Below, piece by piece: positions 39,730 to 55,161 of a stretch of DNA of 64,000 bases. How positions within the stretch are numbered: position 1 is the first letter of the stretch; each line of letters begins with the position of its first letter. Location: contig NZ_VTXI01000012.1 of the NCBI RefSeq assembly GCF_013114545.1, positions 1 through 64,000 of the forward strand. The letters run 5' to 3'. The position numbers and the translations under genes are program-made. Source of the DNA: Vibrio sp. RE86 (GTDB lineage: Bacteria; Pseudomonadota; Gammaproteobacteria; Enterobacterales; Vibrionaceae). The notes beneath the pieces were generated by a model that was not told where the DNA came from, did no database searches, and was given only the letters and a program-made list of their open reading frames with translations.

Positions 39730-40682
39730 TGGCTCGTCGTCGTAAAGGTCGTCCAATTAATGGTGTTGTCCTTCTGGATAAACCAACAGGCATTTCATCC
39801 AATGATGCACTGCAAAAAGTGAAGCGAATTTACTTTGCAGAAAAAGCAGGTCATACCGGTGCTCTGGATCCCCTAGCGACAGGTATGCTGCCAATCTGCC
39901 TTGGTGAAGCTACTAAGTTTTCTCAATTCTTGTTGGATTCAGACAAGCGTTACCGAGTGATTGCTAAGCTAGGTGAGCGTACTGATACGTCAGACTCTGA
40001 TGGTGAAGTAGTAGAAACTCGTCCAGTTGATGTTTCTTTAGAGAAGCTCGAAGCATGCATTGATAAGTTCCGTGGTGAATCTGACCAAGTTCCTTCAATG
40101 TTCTCTGCATTGAAATATCAAGGCAAGCCGCTTTACGAATATGCACGTAAAGGTATTGAAGTACCTCGTGAGTCACGCAAAATTACCGTGTACGAAATCG
40201 TTCTTCACCGTTTTGAAGGTGATGAAGTTGAGATGGAAGTACATTGTTCAAAAGGGACTTACATCCGTACTATTGTTGATGATCTTGGCGAAATGCTAGG
40301 TTGTGGCGCACACGTGACGATGCTTCGTCGTACTGGTGTAGCGAAATACCCATACGAGAAGATGGTGACGCTTGAGCAGCTCAACGAACTATTAGAGCAG
40401 GCGCATCGTGATGAAGTGGCACCAAAAGAGCTGCTTGACCCATTGTTGCTACCTATGGACACGGCAGTAGAGGATTTACCTGAAGTAAATCTGAATGCTG
40501 AGCTGACTAATTTGGTTCAGCACGGTATGCCAGTTCAAATATTGGGTGCACCAGAAGGGACACCGCTTCGTATGACCTCAGGTGAAGAGAAGCTCTTTAT
40601 CGGTGTTGCTGAAGTTAATGCCGATGGCAAGGTTGCGCCTAAGCGTCTTGTTGTTTTCCGCGAAGAAGTGGAAGCAGAGTAA
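39729..40682 (+). CDS. truB: tRNA pseudouridine-55 synthase TruB
   Basis: The 317-residue enzyme converts U55 of tRNAs to pseudouridine. The catalytic aspartate is in [15 protein letters not shown] (about residue 48). The [12 protein letters not shown] motif and C-terminal PUA-like domain are present. Last gene of the cluster, followed by a terminator. In E. coli rpsO and pnp come next; here they are 18 kb upstream. Confidence 0.97.
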   Translation: MARRRKGRPINGVVLLDKPTGISSNDALQKVKRIYFAEKAGHTGALDPLATGMLPICLGEATKFSQFLLDSDKRYRVIAKLGERTDTSDSDGEVVETRPVDVSLEKLEACIDKFRGESDQVPSMFSALKYQGKPLYEYARKGIEVPRESRKITVYEIVLHRFEGDEVEMEVHCSKGTYIRTIVDDLGEMLGCGAHVTMLRRTGVAKYPYEKMVTLEQLNELLEQAHRDEVAPKELLDPLLLPMDTAVEDLPEVNLNAELTNLVQHGMPVQILGAPEGTPLRMTSGEEKLFIGVAEVNADGKVAPKRLVVFREEVEAE

Positions 40683-40700
40683 TTTCACTCAGCAATGATA

Positions 40701-40729
40701 AAAACCGAAGCATGTGCTTCGGTTTTTTT
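40701..40729. terminator. Terminator between truB and the DUF1499 gene
   Basis: A stem (AAAACCGAAGCA with TGCTTCGGTTTT) with a T-run lies between convergent genes and probably serves both. Confidence 0.9.
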
Positions 40730-40744
40730 GTATCCAGTAAACGG

Positions 40745-41173
40745 TTATTTAATTAGATTATCCGCTTTGAGTAGTGCTCTTAACTCGTCGGCTCGTTTGC
40801 GGTTCACGCCAAAATCCGAGTACCCGACACGAGACTCAGAACGAACGAGCAATTGATCCCCTTCGATTTTTAACTCTAAGTCATCCACGAAACGCATAAT
40901 CTTTGAGGTGCATTCAATGCGCAGATATCCTTCTTCTTTAACGGCCGTTTTTGCACCTGATAACTTCAATGCTGATTGTTCAATCGCGTCAATATTGGCA
41001 TCCGTTGTAATGGTGAAAGGAGCCAATTGGTACTGTTCACGACTGTCTTGAGTGGATACACAGTTGGGCTTATCACCACATGGTGATGCAGTACGATCCG
41101 TCATTGTTTGGACTCCTTGGCTACAAGCGGTTAAACCCAACACGGTGAGCGAGAGGAGAGCGACTTTCTTCAT
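40745..41173 (-). CDS. DUF1499 family lipoprotein
   Basis: The 142-residue protein has a lipoprotein signal (LTAC, acceptor Cys17) and a DUF1499 domain starting SPCGDKPNCVST, with conserved RIECTSKIMRFVDDLEL and SRVGYSDFGVNRKRAD. The family's function is unknown; it is probably attached to the envelope. It follows the gltBD genes on the minus strand after a terminator-like hairpin. Confidence 0.85.
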   Translation of the reverse strand: MKKVALLSLTVLGLTACSQGVQTMTDRTASPCGDKPNCVSTQDSREQYQLAPFTITTDANIDAIEQSALKLSGAKTAVKEEGYLRIECTSKIMRFVDDLELKIEGDQLLVRSESRVGYSDFGVNRKRADELRALLKADNLIK

Positions 41174-41220
41174 GCTGAATTCCTATTTTTTATTTTGAGC
41201 TAATTATATGTAGAGAAAGA

Positions 41221-41248
41221 AAAAAGGATCCATAAATAGGACCCTTTT
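41221..41248 (-). terminator. Probable terminator after gltD (copy 1)
   Basis: AAAAAGGATCC pairs with GGACCCTTTT with one mismatch; on the minus strand it ends in a T-run. Moderate strength. Confidence 0.6.
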
Positions 41249-41276
41249 GTGACATTGATTGAGCATTCAGACTGAA

Positions 41277-47173
<5,897 letters not shown>

Positions 47174-47285
47174 TGCAATTCTCCCTTTGCTTCACCTGCC
47201 TTCCCGACAGAACTACCAACATTAAAAGGGTTGGTATATATGACTAACTATGCGTTCTAATTGTTATATATAGAATATATATGCA

Positions 47286-47308
47286 TTAAATATCTTTAAG
47301 ATATTTAA
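47286..47308. repeat. Perfect 9-bp inverted repeat upstream of gltB copy 1
   Basis: TTAAATATC and GATATTTAA flank a 5-bp centre, 113-135 bp before the gltB start. It could be a regulator-binding site; no known consensus was matched. Confidence 0.5.
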
Positions 47309-47495
47309 CAAAACTCGAGAAAATCATTTTCATCGACTTCACAACGTATAGGTTGTTGTGAAAAAGGTCAAGTTCTTGGTGGAAAATCATGTCAATGTGC
47401 GATTTACCACGTAATAAGCTGTAATTATTTATATAATTCAGAAGGTTAAGATTGTTATTGTTACATTTTTGCAACAAGTGGTGTTTTGAGGAAAT

Positions 47496-47522
47496 AAAAA
47501 AGACCAGCACAATGTGCTGGTC
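47496..47522 (-). terminator. Intrinsic terminator after gltD (copy 2)
   Basis: A stem (GACCAGCACA with TGTGCTGGTC) followed on the minus strand by six Ts lies about 80 bp past the gltD copy 2 stop. Confidence 0.88.
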
Positions 47523-47603
47523 AAGTTGGAAAGTTTGGAAGGAATGATTATTTTTGCTTAGCCACCTAGAATCAACTGATGAAATTAACTCAGTGGCTAG
47601 GCG

Positions 47604-49073
47604 TTATGCTGAAAGCATTAGTGAATCTGCTTTCGCTTCTAGGTTTGAATTACCCATTAGGTAATCGTCGATAGCAATCGCACACTCACGACCTTCGTTG
47701 ATACAACGTACAACCAAAGATTGGCCAGTACGCATATCACCTGCTGCAAACACACCTTTTTGGTTCGTTGCAAAGCCGTCAGTCGCAACGTTTCCACGAT
47801 CATCCAGTTTGATATCCAGTTGAGCAAGTACACCTGTTGGTTCTGGGTGTAAGAAGCCCATCGCTAGGAATGCCATATCACATGGGATAACACGCTCAGA
47901 ATTCGCAACCTCTTCAAAAGTAGGGCGCTCACCTGGTGCTGCATCTTTCCATACGATATCAGCAATGCGTAGACCTGTTACTTGACCTTCATCGTTACCA
48001 ATGAACTCTTTAGTCAGGATGTTCCAATGACGATCACAACCTTCTTCGTGAGAAGTGGTTGTCTTCATGATCATTGGGTATTGAGGCCAAGGCATGTTTG
48101 CTGGGCGTTTCTCTGGTGGGATCGGCATGATCTCAACCTGAGTAACACTTGCTGCTTTATGACGGTTAGATGTACCAACACAGTCAGAGCCAGTATCACC
48201 ACCACCGATCACCACAACATGTTTGTCTTTCGCGTGAATTTCTTCAGCTTTAAGATCCAAGTCGTTTGCGCGGCGGTTGTTTTGACCTAGGAATTCCATT
48301 GCGAAGTGAACGCCTTTCAGTTCACGACCTGGAACAGGAAGGTCGCGTGGAACCGTTGAACCACCTGTTAGCAGTACAACATCGAACTCTTGACGAAGCT
48401 GCTGTGCATTCACGTCTACGCCGATGTGTTGATTTACTTTGAACTCAACGCCCGCATCAGCCATTAGGTTGATCTTACGATCAATCACGTCCATACCCAG
48501 TTTGAAGTCTGGAATGCCGAAGCGCAGTAGACCGCCAACTTTCTCATCACGCTCAAATACCGTCACTGAGTGACCAGCACTGTTTAGCTGCTCTGCCGCG
48601 GCAAGACCTGCAGGGCCAGAACCGATGATCGCAATAGTTTTACCTGTACGAGAACGAGGTGTTTTAGGCTTTGCGTACCCTTCACGGTACGCAGTTTCTA
48701 CAATTGTTTTCTCGATGTTACAGATAGTGATTGGGTCTTGGTTGATACCCAGTACACATGCGCTCTCACAAGGAGAAGGGCACACTCGACCAGTGAATTC
48801 AGGAAAGTTGTTGGTTGAGCTTAGAATGTTCCAAGCTTCTTCCCAACTGTCACGGTAAACCGCGTCGTTAAATTCTGGGATGATGTTACCAATCGGACAA
48901 CCGCTGTGACAGAAAGGAACACCACAGTCCATACAACGAGAAGCCTGAGTATTGATCTTGTCACCAAACTCTTCGTTCAGAACGAATTCTTTGTTGTCTT
49001 CAATACGAACCGAAGGGTCGAGCTTCTTTGGAAGCTCGCGACCATGTTCTAAAAATCCAGTAGGCTTACCCAT
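47604..49073 (-). CDS. gltD: Glutamate synthase small subunit, second type
   Basis: The 489-residue flavoprotein has the same layout as GltD copy 1 but is clearly a different subfamily (start MGKPTGFLEHGRELPKK, CMDCGVPFCHSGCP, GRVCPSPCESACVLGIN). This version resembles the GltD found with plant- and Gram-positive-like glutamate synthases. NADPH-binding [13 protein letters not shown] and GGGDTGSDC motifs are intact. The start codon overlaps the gltB copy 2 stop (TAATG). Confidence 0.93.
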   Translation of the reverse strand: MGKPTGFLEHGRELPKKLDPSVRIEDNKEFVLNEEFGDKINTQASRCMDCGVPFCHSGCPIGNIIPEFNDAVYRDSWEEAWNILSSTNNFPEFTGRVCPSPCESACVLGINQDPITICNIEKTIVETAYREGYAKPKTPRSRTGKTIAIIGSGPAGLAAAEQLNSAGHSVTVFERDEKVGGLLRFGIPDFKLGMDVIDRKINLMADAGVEFKVNQHIGVDVNAQQLRQEFDVVLLTGGSTVPRDLPVPGRELKGVHFAMEFLGQNNRRANDLDLKAEEIHAKDKHVVVIGGGDTGSDCVGTSNRHKAASVTQVEIMPIPPEKRPANMPWPQYPMIMKTTTSHEEGCDRHWNILTKEFIGNDEGQVTGLRIADIVWKDAAPGERPTFEEVANSERVIPCDMAFLAMGFLHPEPTGVLAQLDIKLDDRGNVATDGFATNQKGVFAAGDMRTGQSLVVRCINEGRECAIAIDDYLMGNSNLEAKADSLMLSA

Positions 49074-52000
49074 TATACTGCCTCCACTTGTTCCGTTTGT
49101 GCTTGCTCTGCTTCAGCCTTACGCTTTTGAAGTACCGCCTTGTAATCACGTGGCATTACCTTAACCATGGTTTCTAGGCTTGCTTCAAAGTTGTCTAGGA
49201 AAGACTGAGCAACTTCACTTCCTGTGAATTGAACTTGCTTAGTTAGCATCTCTTTCAGTAGTTCGCGATCTTCCGCTTCGATTGGATCTAGGTCTACCAA
49301 TTCAGGGTTTAGCTTGGTTTCGAAGTCGCCTGACTTATCCCAAACGTAAGCCACACCGCCACTCATACCAGCTGCAAAGTTGCGACCTGTCGAGCCAAGG
49401 ATTACTGCAACACCACCTGTCATGTATTCACAACCGTGGTCACCCACACCCTCAACAACCACTTTCGCGCCTGAGTTACGTACACAGAAACGCTCACCCG
49501 CCATACCACGAATGTAAGACTCACCCGATGTAGCACCGTAGAAACATACGTTACCAACAACGATGTTGTCTTCAGCGACGATGTCAGATTTCGCGTCTGG
49601 GTAAAGTACTAACGTACCGCCAGATAGGCCCTTACCCCAGTAATCGTTCGCGTCGCCTTCTACTTCGAACTTCACGCCCTTAGCTAGGAATGCACCGAAT
49701 GATTGACCAGCAGAACCGTTGAACTTCACATTCATTGGCTGTGGTAGACCAGCGTCTTTGTAAACCTTGGAGATTTCGTTCGACAGCATGGTACCTGCAG
49801 AGCGGTCCGTGTTGATGATAGGGAATTCAGCATTCACTGCTTCACCTTTTTCAAGTGCTGGGATAGCCGCTTGAATCAACTTACGGTCTAGAACTTCTTC
49901 TAGGTTGTGGTTTTGTTGTGTTTGGTTGTACACGCCATCTTCTTCACGAGCTTGCTCGATATGAAGCACTGGAGAAAGATCTAGGTTCTTGTACTTCCAG
50001 TGGCCGATGTCATCACGAACTTTCAGTTTGTGTGATTGACCTACCATCTCATCGATAGTGCGGTAACCAAGTTCAGCCATCACTTCACGTAGGCCTTCAG
50101 CCATGTATTGGAAGAATGTCACTACGTCTTCTACCCGGCCATCGAAGCGCTCACGTAGTGTCTTGTTCTGTGTTGCGATACCAACAGGACAGGTGTTCTT
50201 GTGACACTTACGCATCATGATACAGCCTTCAACAACCAGTGCTGCTGTTGCTACGCCCCACTCTTCTGCACCTAGCAGTGTTGCTACTGCAAGGTCACGA
50301 GGTGTCTTCATCTGACCATCAGATTGAACCACGATACGGTTACGTAGGCCGTTCTTGATCAGTGTCTGGTGCGTTTCTGCTAGACCCAGTTCCCAAGGTA
50401 GACCAGTGTGACGGATAGACGACATTGGTGATGCACCTGTACCGCCATCAAAACCTGCGATAAGAACTACGTCAGCTTTCGCCTTAGCAACACCTGATGC
50501 GATGGTACCTACACCAGCTTCCGATACTAGTTTCACGTTGACGCGACCAGCACGGTTTGCGTTCTTCAAGTCGTAGATTAGCTGAGCCAAATCTTCAATT
50601 GAGTAGATATCGTGGTGTGGTGGTGGCGAGATTAGACCTACGCCCGGAGTCGAGTGACGAGTTGCACCGATCCAGTCATCAACCTTATCACCTGGTAGCT
50701 GACCACCTTCACCTGGTTTCGCGCCTTGAGCCATCTTGATTTGTAGCTCATCTGCGTTAGTTAGGTAGTAAGACGTCACACCAAAGCGGCCTGAAGCAAC
50801 CTGTTTGATTGCAGAGCGCTCCCAATCGCCGTTCTCTTTACGCTCGAAACGAGTTGGGTCTTCACCACCTTCACCAGAGTTAGACTTCGCGCCAATGCGG
50901 TTCATCGCTACTGCTAGTGTTGAGTGTGCTTCGTAAGAGATCGAACCGAATGACATTGCACCTGTTGCGAAACGCTTCAGGATGTTCTCGATTGGCTCTA
51001 CTTCTTCTAGCGGGATTGAACCTGCTGGGTTCTTAACAAAATCTAGCTGGCTACGCAGTGTTGCTGCGTTATCGCCTTGGTCGTCAACCGCTTTCGCGTA
51101 TTTCTTGAACTGAGCGTAGTCTTTGTTACGTGTAGACTCTTGTAGTAGTGAAATAGTCTCAGGGTTAAACAGGTGTTTCTCACCACGCTGTTTCCACTGG
51201 TAAACACCACCCACATCTAGAACTTGTACTGGGATTTCACGAGTTGGGTAACCAATGCGGTGACGTACAAGCACTTCTTTCGCGATATCGTCGATCGTTA
51301 GACCTTGGATACGTGAAACTGTACCAGTGAAGTATTTATCAACTACTGATTTGCTGATACCCAGTGCTTCAAAGATCTGTGCACCGTGGTAAGACTGCAG
51401 TGTTGAGATACCCATCTTCGAGAAGATTTTTAATAGACCACCGTTGATAGACTTACGGTAGTTCTCGAATAGCTCACGAATATCTGTGTTTGGATCCAGC
51501 TTCTTAGTACGCTGTAGCTCAACCATAGTTTCGATAACTAGGTATGGGTTAACTGCGTTTGCACCGTAACCGACTAGTGTTGCAAAGTGGTGTGTTTCAC
51601 GTGCATCACCTGTCTCAACCACAATGTCACACTTCGCACGTAGACCCTTACGGATTAGGTGGTGGTGAACTGCGCCAACCGCCAGCATTGCTGGGATAGC
51701 TGCGTGGTTAGAGTTCACAGCGCGGTCAGTTAGAAGGATGATTGAGTAACCGTCGATTACCGCATCTTCTGCATACTGACAGATACGCTTAAGTGCACGC
51801 TCTAGCTTGCCTTCGTCTTCATTTGCTTGGAATACGATGTCTAGCGTCTTCGCTTGAAGGTGCTCGTTATCGATAGCACGTAGTTTTTCTAGCTCAGAGT
51901 TAGAAAGAACTGGCGACTCAAGCTCTACTTTTTGACAGTGTTCTGGAGACTCAGCAAGAAGGTTCTGATCTTTACCTAGGTAAGTGTTCAGAGACATAAC

Positions 52001-53620
52001 CATACGTTCACGAATCGGGTCGATAGGCGGGTTAGTTACCTGAGCAAACAGCTGTTTAAAGTAGTTTGATAGATGTTGTGACTGGTGCGAAAGAATCGCT
52101 AGTGGCCAGTCGGCACCCATTGCAGAAAGTGGCTCTTTGCCGTCTTTCGCCATAGGTACGATGATCTCGTTAACTTCTTCTGAGCTGACACCAAACGCTT
52201 GCTGCTTGTGCAGTAGCTTCTCTGGTGAAGGCTGGCTGAATTCGTTGCTCGCATCTGGCAGCTTTTTCAGGCTCAGTAGGTTCTCTTCAACCCACTTCTC
52301 GTAAGGCTGCGCTGATGCAATGCCATCTTTCACTTCTTCATCAGAAATGATGCGACCTTGCTCTAGGTCAGCGACGAAGATACGGCCTGGTTGTAGGCGA
52401 CCGCGGAACTCAACGTTCTCTGGTTCGATTTCAACAACACCAGACTCTGAAGCCATGACTAGGAAGTCATCTTTGGTCACTGTGTAGCGAGAAGGACGTA
52501 GACCGTTACGGTCAAGCGTTGCACCTACTTGAACACCGTCTGTGAAACATACTGATGCTGGGCCATCCCATGGTTCCATTACGTTCGCGTGGTATTGGTA
52601 GAACGCACGACGAGTTGGATCCATGTTTTTGTTTTCTTGCCATGCTTCAGGGATCATCATCATCAACGCATGTGGCAGGCTGCGACCAGATAGAACTAGG
52701 AGCTCAAGTGCCATATCGAAGTTAGATGAATCTGAGCTGCCTTCCTGACAGATAGGAAGTAGCATGTCGATCTCAGCCTGAGTGAACAGGTCTGATTCGA
52801 TGATCGCTTCACGGGCTTTCATCCAGTTCAGGTTACCGCGAACTGTGTTGATTTCACCGTTGTGAGCGATGTAACGGAAAGGCTGAGCTAGACGCCAACG
52901 CGGGAATGTATTGGTAGAGAAACGAGAGTGAACAAGCGCAAGGGCACTCACCATCGTTGGATTCTGTAGATCTAGGAAGTATTGCGGTACTTGCTCTGTT
53001 GTCAGCTGACCTTTGTAAACAACCGTCTTGTAAGACATAGAGTTGATGTAGAAGTCATCACCGATATTCGACACGCTTTCAAGACATACGCGAACTGTGT
53101 AGTTACGTAAGACGTAAAGTTTACGCTCTAGCTCTTCAGGGGTAATGCCTGGGCCACCAGAAATGAACACATGCTCAAATTGAGGTTCTGTGCTTAGAGG
53201 ATCAGCACCAATCATCGAGTTGTCGGTTGGAAGAACGCGATAACCAATCACGTCTAGTTCAAGGCGCTTAGCGTTGCGCTCAAGAATGTCGCGACATTGT
53301 GCGCGTTTGTGTTCGTCTTTAGGGAAAAGTACAACACCAACACCGTACTTTTCAAAAGAAGGTAGCTTGATACCAAGCTGAACCGCTTCTTCTAAAAGAA
53401 ACTCGTGGGGTTTTTGTAGCAAGATACCGGCACCGTCACCCGAGCAAGGGTCACACCCTTGACCGCCACGGTGTTCCATACGAGCAAGCATATCAAGTGC
53501 TTGCGTAATTACTTCGTGCGATTTGCGGTTTTTTAGGTGAGCAACAAAACCGATACCACAAGCGTCATGCTCCAGTTCTGGAGTATATAGACCTTGTGAA
53601 CTTTGCTCTCTATCTACCAT
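49073..53620 (-). CDS. gltB: Glutamate synthase large subunit, second type
   Basis: The 1515-residue protein has an N-terminal glutaminase whose nucleophile is expected at Cys21 (DACGIGFVAH), a central domain, an FMN domain with intact GGTGASPMSS, a 3Fe-4S motif (CIMMRKCHKNTC) and a C-terminal beta-helix. It differs substantially from copy 1, so the two are not a recent duplication. ATG 53620 has GGAAGG at good spacing; the 7-residue extension from 53641 includes that site. It precedes gltD copy 2. The long upstream gap is shared with divergent yhcC. Confidence 0.95.
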   Translation of the reverse strand: MVDREQSSQGLYTPELEHDACGIGFVAHLKNRKSHEVITQALDMLARMEHRGGQGCDPCSGDGAGILLQKPHEFLLEEAVQLGIKLPSFEKYGVGVVLFPKDEHKRAQCRDILERNAKRLELDVIGYRVLPTDNSMIGADPLSTEPQFEHVFISGGPGITPEELERKLYVLRNYTVRVCLESVSNIGDDFYINSMSYKTVVYKGQLTTEQVPQYFLDLQNPTMVSALALVHSRFSTNTFPRWRLAQPFRYIAHNGEINTVRGNLNWMKAREAIIESDLFTQAEIDMLLPICQEGSSDSSNFDMALELLVLSGRSLPHALMMMIPEAWQENKNMDPTRRAFYQYHANVMEPWDGPASVCFTDGVQVGATLDRNGLRPSRYTVTKDDFLVMASESGVVEIEPENVEFRGRLQPGRIFVADLEQGRIISDEEVKDGIASAQPYEKWVEENLLSLKKLPDASNEFSQPSPEKLLHKQQAFGVSSEEVNEIIVPMAKDGKEPLSAMGADWPLAILSHQSQHLSNYFKQLFAQVTNPPIDPIRERMVMSLNTYLGKDQNLLAESPEHCQKVELESPVLSNSELEKLRAIDNEHLQAKTLDIVFQANEDEGKLERALKRICQYAEDAVIDGYSIILLTDRAVNSNHAAIPAMLAVGAVHHHLIRKGLRAKCDIVVETGDARETHHFATLVGYGANAVNPYLVIETMVELQRTKKLDPNTDIRELFENYRKSINGGLLKIFSKMGISTLQSYHGAQIFEALGISKSVVDKYFTGTVSRIQGLTIDDIAKEVLVRHRIGYPTREIPVQVLDVGGVYQWKQRGEKHLFNPETISLLQESTRNKDYAQFKKYAKAVDDQGDNAATLRSQLDFVKNPAGSIPLEEVEPIENILKRFATGAMSFGSISYEAHSTLAVAMNRIGAKSNSGEGGEDPTRFERKENGDWERSAIKQVASGRFGVTSYYLTNADELQIKMAQGAKPGEGGQLPGDKVDDWIGATRHSTPGVGLISPPPHHDIYSIEDLAQLIYDLKNANRAGRVNVKLVSEAGVGTIASGVAKAKADVVLIAGFDGGTGASPMSSIRHTGLPWELGLAETHQTLIKNGLRNRIVVQSDGQMKTPRDLAVATLLGAEEWGVATAALVVEGCIMMRKCHKNTCPVGIATQNKTLRERFDGRVEDVVTFFQYMAEGLREVMAELGYRTIDEMVGQSHKLKVRDDIGHWKYKNLDLSPVLHIEQAREEDGVYNQTQQNHNLEEVLDRKLIQAAIPALEKGEAVNAEFPIINTDRSAGTMLSNEISKVYKDAGLPQPMNVKFNGSAGQSFGAFLAKGVKFEVEGDANDYWGKGLSGGTLVLYPDAKSDIVAEDNIVVGNVCFYGATSGESYIRGMAGERFCVRNSGAKVVVEGVGDHGCEYMTGGVAVILGSTGRNFAAGMSGGVAYVWDKSGDFETKLNPELVDLDPIEAEDRELLKEMLTKQVQFTGSEVAQSFLDNFEASLETMVKVMPRDYKAVLQKRKAEAEQAQTEQVEAV

Positions 53621-54153
53621 GGATACATCCTTCCAGTTCAAATAGGCGCAATGAGGCTAGTCGAAACTAGTTCTACGTCCTGTCCTTTATTTTTATGATT
53701 CGAAGTCTGCCTAGGGTGGCGACTTTGATTCCATTCCGTATCTCGCAGAAAAATATTGCGAGAAAAACAATCCTTGGTGTAATCCCGTTTTTATTTATCA
53801 CAATCTAGTGATTTATATAGGTGGGAGTGGGAAAACACCGATAGTTTGCCGAGCTTCTATGTAATTAATTACACAAAAAACAGCAAAATCTGTAAGTATC
53901 CTACAATTTAGTTAGGCGGAAATGCAATCAAAACTCGATCTTGTTGCCCACTTTTTTCGTTGTTTAAATGAATAGTTTGTTTAACTTTTGCGTAACATTT
54001 GGCTTGAGGCACGTTATTTCTGCATGTTTATTGACTTTGGTTAACTTATCACCTGTTTGAAATCATTACATTTCATCCTCTTAATTTTTCAAAACTGTAA
54101 TTAAATTACAAAGATCTTAATGAGAATTATTTCGATATTTGGCGGAAGGTAAA
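53621..54153. promoter_or_regulatory. Divergent regulatory region between gltB copy 2 and yhcC
   Basis: This 533-bp AT-rich gap has no credible gene. It contains three TGTA...TACA palindromes: 53860-53873 (TGTAATTAATTACA, perfect), 53891-53905 (TGTAAGTATCCTACA, outer arms only) and 54097-54111 (TGTAATTAAATTACA, perfect). A partly Fur-like element overlaps 54117-54132. These may be regulator sites for glutamate synthase expression. Confidence 0.5.
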
Positions 54154-55098
54154 ATGCAACTTCATGAACTCGTAAACACCATCGGACAAGACTTACAGCG
54201 TCGTTATGGCGAAAAAGTACATAAGCTTACGTTGCATGGTGGTTTTAGTTGCCCGAATCGAGATGGCACTATCGGCCGAGGTGGATGCACTTTTTGTAAT
54301 GTGGCGTCATTTGCTGACGAAGAGGCTCAAGTTAAGAGTATTCATGAACAGTTAGTTGATAGGGCGGGGGAAATCGATCGTGCTAAAAAGTATCTCGCTT
54401 ATTTTCAGGCTTACACCAGTACTTATGCAGAAGTCCAAGTGCTGAAAAATATGTATGAACAAGCACTAAAAGCGGCAGATATTGTCGGCTTATGTGTTGG
54501 TACTCGACCTGATTGTGTGCCTGATGCCGTGCTAGAACTGCTTTCTGGTTACGTAGAACAAGGTTATGAAATCTGGCTAGAACTAGGGCTTCAAACGGCT
54601 AATAATTCGACTTTGAAACGCATCAATCGTGGTCATGATTTTGAATGCTACGCTGAAATTACTCAGCGTGCACGCGCGCTTGGAATCAAAGTGTGTACTC
54701 ACCTTATTGTCGGATTGCCTAAAGAGACTCATGAGGATAACGTGAACACCATGGAAAAAGTGATAGCGGTGGGGACTGATGGCATCAAGCTTCACGGACT
54801 GCATATTGTCGAAGGCAGTACCATGGCAAAAGCGTGGAGAGCAGGAAAACTTGAGGCGCCAGAGTTGGACGAGTACGTGTCGACGGCCAGTGAGTTGATT
54901 CGTATGACGCCACCAGAAGTGGTTTATCACCGCGTTTCATCGGCTGCACGTCGACCAACGCTGCTCGCGCCATTGTGGTGTGAGAACCGTTGGTTGGCGA
55001 TGACGGAAATTGGGCGAACATTAAACAGAGATGGTGCTCAAGGAACGTCAATAGATCAACCGTTTATATATACTAAACCAATATTAAAGGCTGAATAG
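54154..55098 (+). CDS. yhcC: TIGR01212 family radical SAM protein (YhcC)
   Basis: The 314-residue protein closely matches E. coli YhcC. The cluster-binding cysteines have unusual spacing (C-x12-C-x2-C in CPNRDGTIGRGGCTFC, about residues 32-47), followed by GLQTA and GIKLHGLHIV. The substrate is not established to my knowledge. ATG 54154 follows GGAAGG; a TTG at 54139 is upstream of that site. In E. coli it also lies next to gltB and arcB, which supports an ancestral arrangement. Confidence 0.93.
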   Translation: MQLHELVNTIGQDLQRRYGEKVHKLTLHGGFSCPNRDGTIGRGGCTFCNVASFADEEAQVKSIHEQLVDRAGEIDRAKKYLAYFQAYTSTYAEVQVLKNMYEQALKAADIVGLCVGTRPDCVPDAVLELLSGYVEQGYEIWLELGLQTANNSTLKRINRGHDFECYAEITQRARALGIKVCTHLIVGLPKETHEDNVNTMEKVIAVGTDGIKLHGLHIVEGSTMAKAWRAGKLEAPELDEYVSTASELIRMTPPEVVYHRVSSAARRPTLLAPLWCENRWLAMTEIGRTLNRDGAQGTSIDQPFIYTKPILKAE

Positions 55099-55161
55099 TA
55101 GTCAATAAACTGGTATCTTTTATAGTGTTATTTTGGCGCAGAATAAAGGTTCAGTACGGCA

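Larger units (their letters stand above)
47174..47603. promoter_or_regulatory. Intergenic region upstream of gltB copy 1
   Basis: This 430-bp AT-rich gap holds the gltB copy 1 promoter (minus strand) and the terminator of the upstream gltBD copy 2. A perfect inverted repeat lies at 47286-47308. A 74-codon minus-strand frame inside is asparagine/leucine-rich, overlaps the terminator and is not credible. Confidence 0.5.

Noticed and set aside
47286..47510. Minus-strand 74-codon frame between the two gltBD pairs
   Set aside because: Asn/Leu/Phe-rich product of AT-rich DNA, runs into the gltD copy 2 terminator and has no convincing ribosome site.
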